From NCBI GenBank assembly GCA_026120185.1, contig JANUWF010002024.1, positions 186,001 to 250,000 of the forward strand: DNA of 64,000 bases, read 5' to 3'. A program made the translations under genes and the position numbers. This document shows positions 59,153 through 64,000 of this stretch, piece by piece; position 1 is the first letter of the stretch, and every line of letters begins with the position of its first letter. The stretch comes from Voacanga thouarsii (Eukaryota > Streptophyta > Magnoliopsida > Gentianales > Apocynaceae). The notes beneath the pieces are model-generated. The model was not told the origin of the DNA and made no database searches. It worked only from the letters and a program-made list of their open reading frames with translations.

Positions 59153-59654
59153 AGATCAATGGCGATTTTTCAGATTTCAAGAAGAGAGAAAAAGTAACTT
59201 TTGTGATTATCTAGGTTCATTAGGAGATAAGTCCAATTAAGTACCCTTAATAAGAGATTTTAATAGAAATAGGACCACCATTTTTGAAAAGCGCAGGCAT
59301 TTGACAATTTAAAAAAGTGACTTCCGGACTCATGTGTTTTTTCGTCCGAACAACAAAAAAGAATAGGCTTTTCATGAATTTTGGGCTGCTACTATTTTGG
59401 GTTTGGATTGAGTCCAAATTAGTTCATCCAAAATGCAGAATAAAAGATGTTCTATTAAGGGGATTTTGGATTCATGTTTCTTATATATTGCGTCCAAAAT
59501 CTCTATCTAAACGGTGTATCTTCAAAAGTTTTGCAAGAATGAACAAAAAAATTCTTGGCAAAATTGTTAGTTACATAATTTTGGTAATTCTCAAACCTCT
59601 TCTCAAATGATTAAATCTAACTTTGGCCGAAGGTTTTGTAAAGATGTCTACAAG
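59153..59654 (-). other. Spacer between pol and env-like ORF
   Basis: No coding region is seen. In Sireviruses pol and the env-like ORF are usually separated by a short non-coding gap. Confidence 0.5.
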
Positions 59655-60224
59655 CTATTCATCGGTTAAAATATGTTCAACACACACATCACCTTTAAGC
59701 ACATGATCTCTAATAAAATGATACTTAATTTTAATATGCTTAGTTCTAGAATGCTGAACAAGGTTTTTGATTAAATTGATAGCACTATTATTATCGCATA
59801 AAATAGGCATGCAATTAAAATTTAAACCAAAGTTAAGCAAAGTGTTTTTTTTTTTCCACAAAATTTGTGCACAACAACTACCCGCTGCTATGCATTCAGC
59901 TTCAGTTGTTGAAAGGGAGACACAAGCTTGCTTTTTGCTATACCAAGAGATAAAGGAGTGTCCAAGAAATTGACAGTGTCCATTGGTGCTTTCTCTTTCA
60001 ACCTTACAACTGGCACAATCGACATTTGTGTATCCTATAAGATTAAATGAATTAGTTCGAGGATACCACAAGTCATAATCATATGTTCCAATTAAGTATC
60101 TAAGGATCCATTTTACAGTACATAGATGAGATTCCTTCGGACAAGATTGAAATCTAGCATAAAGACACACTAAGAACATAATATCAGGTTGGCTAGCAGT
60201 AACATAAAGGAGACTTCTGATCAT
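59655..60224 (-). pseudogene. Sirevirus-type element II RNase H
   Basis: 189 open codons start with the RT-RNase H connector (RSLLYVTASQPDIMFLVCLYARFQ) and continue with GYTNVDCASCKVERESTNGH, SWYSKKQACVSLSTTEAECIAAGS, LCDNNSAINL and SRTKHIKIKYHFIRD. The usual first Asp (in GYSDAD) reads Asn here, so one metal ligand may be lost. The other acids (E in TEAEC, D in CDNN) are intact. Confidence 0.85.
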
Positions 60225-61203
60225 ACCTCTATATTTTTATTCGTCCACTTTTTTACCTTTTTCATCTTTATCAAGCTTTAACGATGTACTCATAGGTGTA
60301 CTTTCTTTTCCTTTGATCATAACAAACCTTTTGAGTAATTTCTTGGCATACTTGGCATGATTTTAGAAGATTCTATCTTTGGTTTGCTTGATTTGAAGAC
60401 CGAGGAAGAAGTTAAATTCTCCTATCATGCTCATTTCAAATTCTTGCTGCATTGTCTTGGCAAATTTCTTGCACAAGGAATCATTAGTAGCTCCAAAAAT
60501 AATATCATCAACATATATTTGCACAATTAAAATATCATTAGAATTTTTAGAATTGATAAATAATATGCTGTCAACTAATCCTCTTGAAAAATCTTTTGAT
60601 AGAAGAAAACCACTAAGCCTTTCATACTAGCTCTTGGAGCTTGTTTTAAACCATAGAGAGCTTTGGAGAGTTTAAAAATATGGTTTGGAAAATGTTCATG
60701 AGTAAAACCAGGAGGTTGTTCCACATATACTTCTTTTCAATGAAACCATTTAAGAAAGAACTTTTGGCATCCATTTGGTAGAGCATAAAACCTTTGAAAG
60801 ATGCAAAAGTAAGTAACATTCTTATTGATTCTAACCGAGCAACGGGAGCAAAAATTTCATCATAATCAATGCTTTCTTCTTGATTGAATCTTTGAGCAAC
60901 TAATCTAGCTTTATTTCTAATAACATTACCATGCTCATCAAGTTTGTTTTTGAAAATCCACTTGGTACTGATTATATGATGGTTAAGTGGCTTAAGGATA
61001 AGCTTTCAAGCTTGATTCTTTTCAAATTGGTTCAACTCTTCTTGTATGACTATAATCCATAAATCATCATGAAAGGTTGCATCAATATAATTTGGTTCAG
61101 TGCTAAAAAGTAGAGTAAGATTATCAACAAAATACCATCTGGTTTTGACTCCGGAGCTAGGATTTCCAATGATCTGTTCTTTTGGATGGACAGTTTTATA
61201 CTT
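60225..61203 (-). pseudogene. Sirevirus-type element II reverse transcriptase, frame broken
   Basis: RT blocks are spread over several frames on the minus strand. The catalytic YVDDIIFGAT is intact at about 60489-60517, and a MDAKSSFLNGF-like block lies near 60750-60780. Stops and shifts separate them. This domain copies element RNA into DNA in intact relatives. Confidence 0.8.
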
Positions 61204-62082
61204 CTAATCTCTTGGTAGATCTTGATTCATAGGCTCTTTAGTCATTTGATTGATTTCTTCAGCCTGTTGTTCTTCTAATTCATCTTTTTTAGCATGAATA
61301 TCAAGTGGAAGGGCCATATGCTGCTCGCTCCCATTTTCTTTTAAGATACATATATCATCATTTCTAGAAGAATATATATTTGATTCATCAAACATAATAT
61401 ATATGGATTCTTCTACACATAGAGTTCTTTTATTGTACACTATATATGCCTTTTTGTTGGAAGAATATCTAAGAAATATAGCCTTATTAGATTTGCTATC
61501 AAAATTTCCAAGGTTGTCACGAGTATTGAAGATAAAACATTTGCATCCAAAAATTTTAAAATATGAAATGGATGGAACTTTGTCAAATATGAGTTTAAAA
61601 GGAGTTTTTCTTAATACCGGTCTAAGCATAACACGGTTGATGATGTAGCAAGTTGTATTCACAGCTTTAGCCCAAAAATATTTTGGAAGGGAGTTTTTAC
61701 ACATCATTGATCTTGCTATTTCTTGCAAGGTTCTATTTTTCCTCTCAACCACACCATTTTGTTGAAGAGTTTTTGCAGCTAAAAAATTGTGTGAAACACC
61801 ACTTTCATCACAAAATTTTATAAAGTCATAGTTATGAAATTCTCTACCATTATCATTTCTAATTGAGATTAACTTGCAACCAAGGAAATTTTGAACACGT
61901 TTGAGTAGTTTTGAAAATTCAGAGAAGGCTTCATCTTTTTGAGCAAGAAATAGAGTCCAAGTGAATCTTGAGAAGTCATCCATAATTATATAAGCATACC
62001 TCTTACCACCAAGACTTGTGGTTCTCATTGGTCCAAAAAAATCTATGTGTATGAGTTCAAGAGGTTTTGATATGGAAATCAT
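61204..62082 (-). CDS. Sirevirus-type element II integrase, open frame with intact DDE
   Basis: 292 open codons contain the copia integrase core: LIHIDFFGPM (first D), ISIRNDNGREF (second D) and NGVVERKNRTLQEIARSMM (Glu). These are followed by FWAKAVNTTCYIINRV, FKIFGCKCFI and the C-terminal SIYIMFDESN region. It is the best-preserved coding piece in the window. The upstream pre-integrase is separated by stops, so no full polyprotein is made. Confidence 0.88.
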   Translation of the reverse strand: MISISKPLELIHIDFFGPMRTTSLGGKRYAYIIMDDFSRFTWTLFLAQKDEAFSEFSKLLKRVQNFLGCKLISIRNDNGREFHNYDFIKFCDESGVSHNFLAAKTLQQNGVVERKNRTLQEIARSMMCKNSLPKYFWAKAVNTTCYIINRVMLRPVLRKTPFKLIFDKVPSISYFKIFGCKCFIFNTRDNLGNFDSKSNKAIFLRYSSNKKAYIVYNKRTLCVEESIYIMFDESNIYSSRNDDICILKENGSEQHMALPLDIHAKKDELEEQQAEEINQMTKEPMNQDLPRD

Positions 62083-62469
62083 TTTCTTGGATTTAAAACA
62101 AGTTTTGGTTTCTTTTCCAAATTAGCAAGCATCACAAACTCAATTTTTATCAAATCTTATTTTGGGCAGTCCTCTAATAAGGTCCTTTGAGGATAATTTA
62201 TTTAGTAAATTGATAGATACATGACCTAACCTTCTATGCCAAAAGTAGGTGTCATCATCATTCACGGAGAGACATCTAATATCATGTGCCATAAGATCAT
62301 CAAGATAAAGTACATACACATTTCTAACACGGTTAGCAACGTAAATAGTCTTATTGCTGGAACTATCAATGATAATGGAAGAATCTTTTTCAAAAATAAC
62401 TTTGCATCCGTTATCACATAGTTGGCTGATACTAAGAAGATTATACTTTAATTTATCAATTAATAGCAC
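62083..62469 (-). pseudogene. Sirevirus-type element II protease end and GAG-pre-integrase
   Basis: Open codons 62469-62140 include LLSISQLCDNGCKVIFEK and the zinc-binding FWHRRLGHVSINLLNKLSSKDL. The second half of the zinc module (CDAC..FGK) lies after a TAA near 62137 and before another stop near 62125. The HH-CC ligands are recognisable across these stops. Confidence 0.82.
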
Positions 62470-62559
62470 TTGCTTAATGATAGTTGAAGATCCTTTACAA
62501 GTATTATCTACACCAAGTATTTTTCCTTTCTTTTTGTCTCCAAATGCAACAAATCCATT

Positions 62560-64000
62560 GCTTGTAGCTTAAATATTTTCTAGTAGTCCTGCATTTCCAG
62601 TCATGTGCCTTGAGAATCCATTGTCTAAAAACCATTTTGTGGAGCTCATCTTGTTCGACAAATGTTCCTATACACAAGATCGAAGAGTGATTTTTGGTAC
62701 CCATACTTTTTTGGATCCACGGGAGTTAGTGATAGTTTCTTTTGCCCTCCAAACTGTTTTTATACTAGATTACACATTCTTCCTAACATGACACTTAGAT
62801 GCTTTGTGTCCAAATTTTTCACAATATGTGCAACAATTGTGTGTCATACATGATGAAGCAGCTTTTATAAAGTAAGATTTGTAATTTCTAGCTTTGATTT
62901 CATGCCTACAGCCTAGACCATTTCGGTTTCCAGCTATGTGTTGTGCACCAAACAATTTCTTCAAATTATTTTTGCCATTTGTAAACTTTTCAATAATGTG
63001 GTGAGATCTTCGACTCTATTTTTCTATCATCAAAATTGCTAATCATAATTTCAAGAGAATAAATTTTGTCACATAAGCATTTATTTTCTAGAGACATATG
63101 ATGCAAGGAGGCAATGATAACATCCTTTTCAATATTCGAGCATATATATGACTCAAGTGAGACTTCGTTCTCATTTAACAACTTTGCATTCTTATCTAAG
63201 AAAGAATCAACTTTCATATTCATTTCTTTGTTTCTTCTAGACAGTTTCTTTAATTTATGAAACATGTTAAAAATCAATTTAGCAGGATCATCATGCTTTT
63301 TACAATCAAAATCATTAAAATTGGTTGTTAAACCTGGAGATATAGGGTTTACCTTATCCTCCATAGCCATAAAGTAGATGTTCACTTTTTCATTTTCCAA
63401 AACTCCATTCTCTTTAGTCTCAAATTCAGCGTGATCCTAAGTTCCAATCAATCCTTTTCCTTTATTCAACTTTGGGCCTTCTTTTCTTTTGCCATTGGAC
63501 AGTCGGCAATGAAATATTCCGTGCTTTTACATTCAAAGCATTGAGGTTGAAGGTGAAAGTTTGTCCTTTCTTTTTCACAAGCTTCTTACCCTTTTTGAAA
63601 TGGCCATTTCTGAACATTTTTCTAAACTTTCTGGCAACTATAGCTAATTCTTCTATATCTAAATTAGTACCATCATTATAATCAATTTGATCATTGTTAG
63701 TCTCTTCATCAACTGCTTTTAAGGCAGTTCCTTTTTTGCCTTTGTCATCATCATTATACTCTTAAAATTTTTGAAGTTTCATTTCATGAGTCAAGATAGA
63801 GCCGATTAGCTCTTCAGTAGGTAAGCTATTAAGATTTTTAGATTCCTCTATTGCCAATGTTTTTGGCTGCCAACTTTTTGGCAAAGCATCAAGCAATTTT
63901 CTGTTTTACTTATCAAGGGAATAAAGTTTTTGCATAAGCCTTTAGTCCATTCATGATATTTGTGAATCTAGTAAACATATCAGTGATATTCTCACTTGTC
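62560..64000 (-). pseudogene. Sirevirus-type element II gag and nucleocapsid region, truncated by the window edge
   Basis: Two cysteine-rich motifs are seen. One at about 63493-63534 reads C-x2-C then Tyr instead of His, then Cys (CFECKSTEYFIADC), so the zinc knuckle is damaged. A second at about 62788-62832 is intact (CTYCEKFGHKASKC). Between them (63400-62990) lies a 136-codon Lys/Asn/Leu-rich helical segment. Sireviruses commonly have such an extra CCHC far behind the first. The capsid part at the right edge is fragmentary. Confidence 0.7.

Larger units (their letters stand above)
44490..64000 (-). mobile_element. Ty1/copia Sirevirus-type element (II), continuing beyond the window
   Basis: Minus-strand order from the right edge: gag with CCHC motifs, pre-integrase, integrase, RT, RNase H, env-like ORF, 3' non-coding DNA with several AGGGGGAG-like purine tracts, then the 3' LTR starting at about 47678. 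The LTR is split by a solo LTR (44715-46804), and the env-like ORF by a Ty3/gypsy element (49299-about 58072). The 5' LTR lies outside the window. Left end approximate. Better preserved than element I: integrase and RT catalytic boxes are intact. Confidence 0.78.

Overview
The window is nuclear DNA of a flowering plant, most likely a eudicot. It is AT-rich, full of microsatellites, and dominated by nested LTR retrotransposons plus one hAT DNA transposon. At most two host genes are visible, both in the first 12 kb. There is no sign of bacterial, organellar or viral episomal DNA, no rRNA or tRNA gene, and no CRISPR array. Lineage names (Tat, Tekay-like, Sirevirus-like, Tork/TAR-like) come from recognising protein motifs and LTR ends by eye, not from a search.

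Region 1 (1-15.4 kb): a minus-strand host gene at 10614-11624 has two exons and about 175 codons. It has one perfect and one near-perfect G2/M-type MSA element upstream. A possible plus-strand host gene converges on it: exon 619-686, an 8.9-kb intron, last exon 9587-9700. Inside that intron a hairpin-rich tandem repeat array is split by a solo LTR of a Ty3/gypsy family, which is itself split by a 3.27-kb hAT element with a perfect 8-bp target duplication.

Region 2 (15.4-40.7 kb): a decayed minus-strand Ty1/copia element of Sirevirus type (pol remnant plus env-like ORF) was hit in its env-like ORF by a 20.8-kb plus-strand Ty3/gypsy Tat element (LTRs 15592-16299 and 35712-36418). The Tat element carries gag, protease, RT, RNase H, a second archaeal-type RNase H and integrase. 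It also carries a long antisense gene with a plant mobile domain (PMD) and a probable 100-bp intron. Two later insertions of one Ty1/copia family landed in it: a solo LTR in reverse orientation inside gag (TSD CCACC) and a complete 8.35-kb element inside the antisense PMD gene (TSD CTGAG). The antisense reading frame resumes exactly across that insertion.

Region 3 (40.7-44.5 kb): no recognisable gene. It contains TE-like non-coding sequence and a long CT microsatellite.

Region 4 (44.5-64 kb, running off the end): a second minus-strand Sirevirus-type element with its 3' LTR on the left, then 3' non-coding DNA with repeated polypurine tracts, an env-like ORF, RNase H, RT, integrase and gag. 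Its LTR contains a solo LTR (44715-46804). Its env-like ORF is split by an internally deleted Tekay-like Ty3/gypsy element (49299-about 58072) with 4.4-kb LTRs and an unusual acidic ORF between primer-binding site and gag. Almost every element gene is broken by stops or frameshifts, so these are mainly fossils. The complete copia element at 25.7-34.1 kb is the youngest by LTR similarity.
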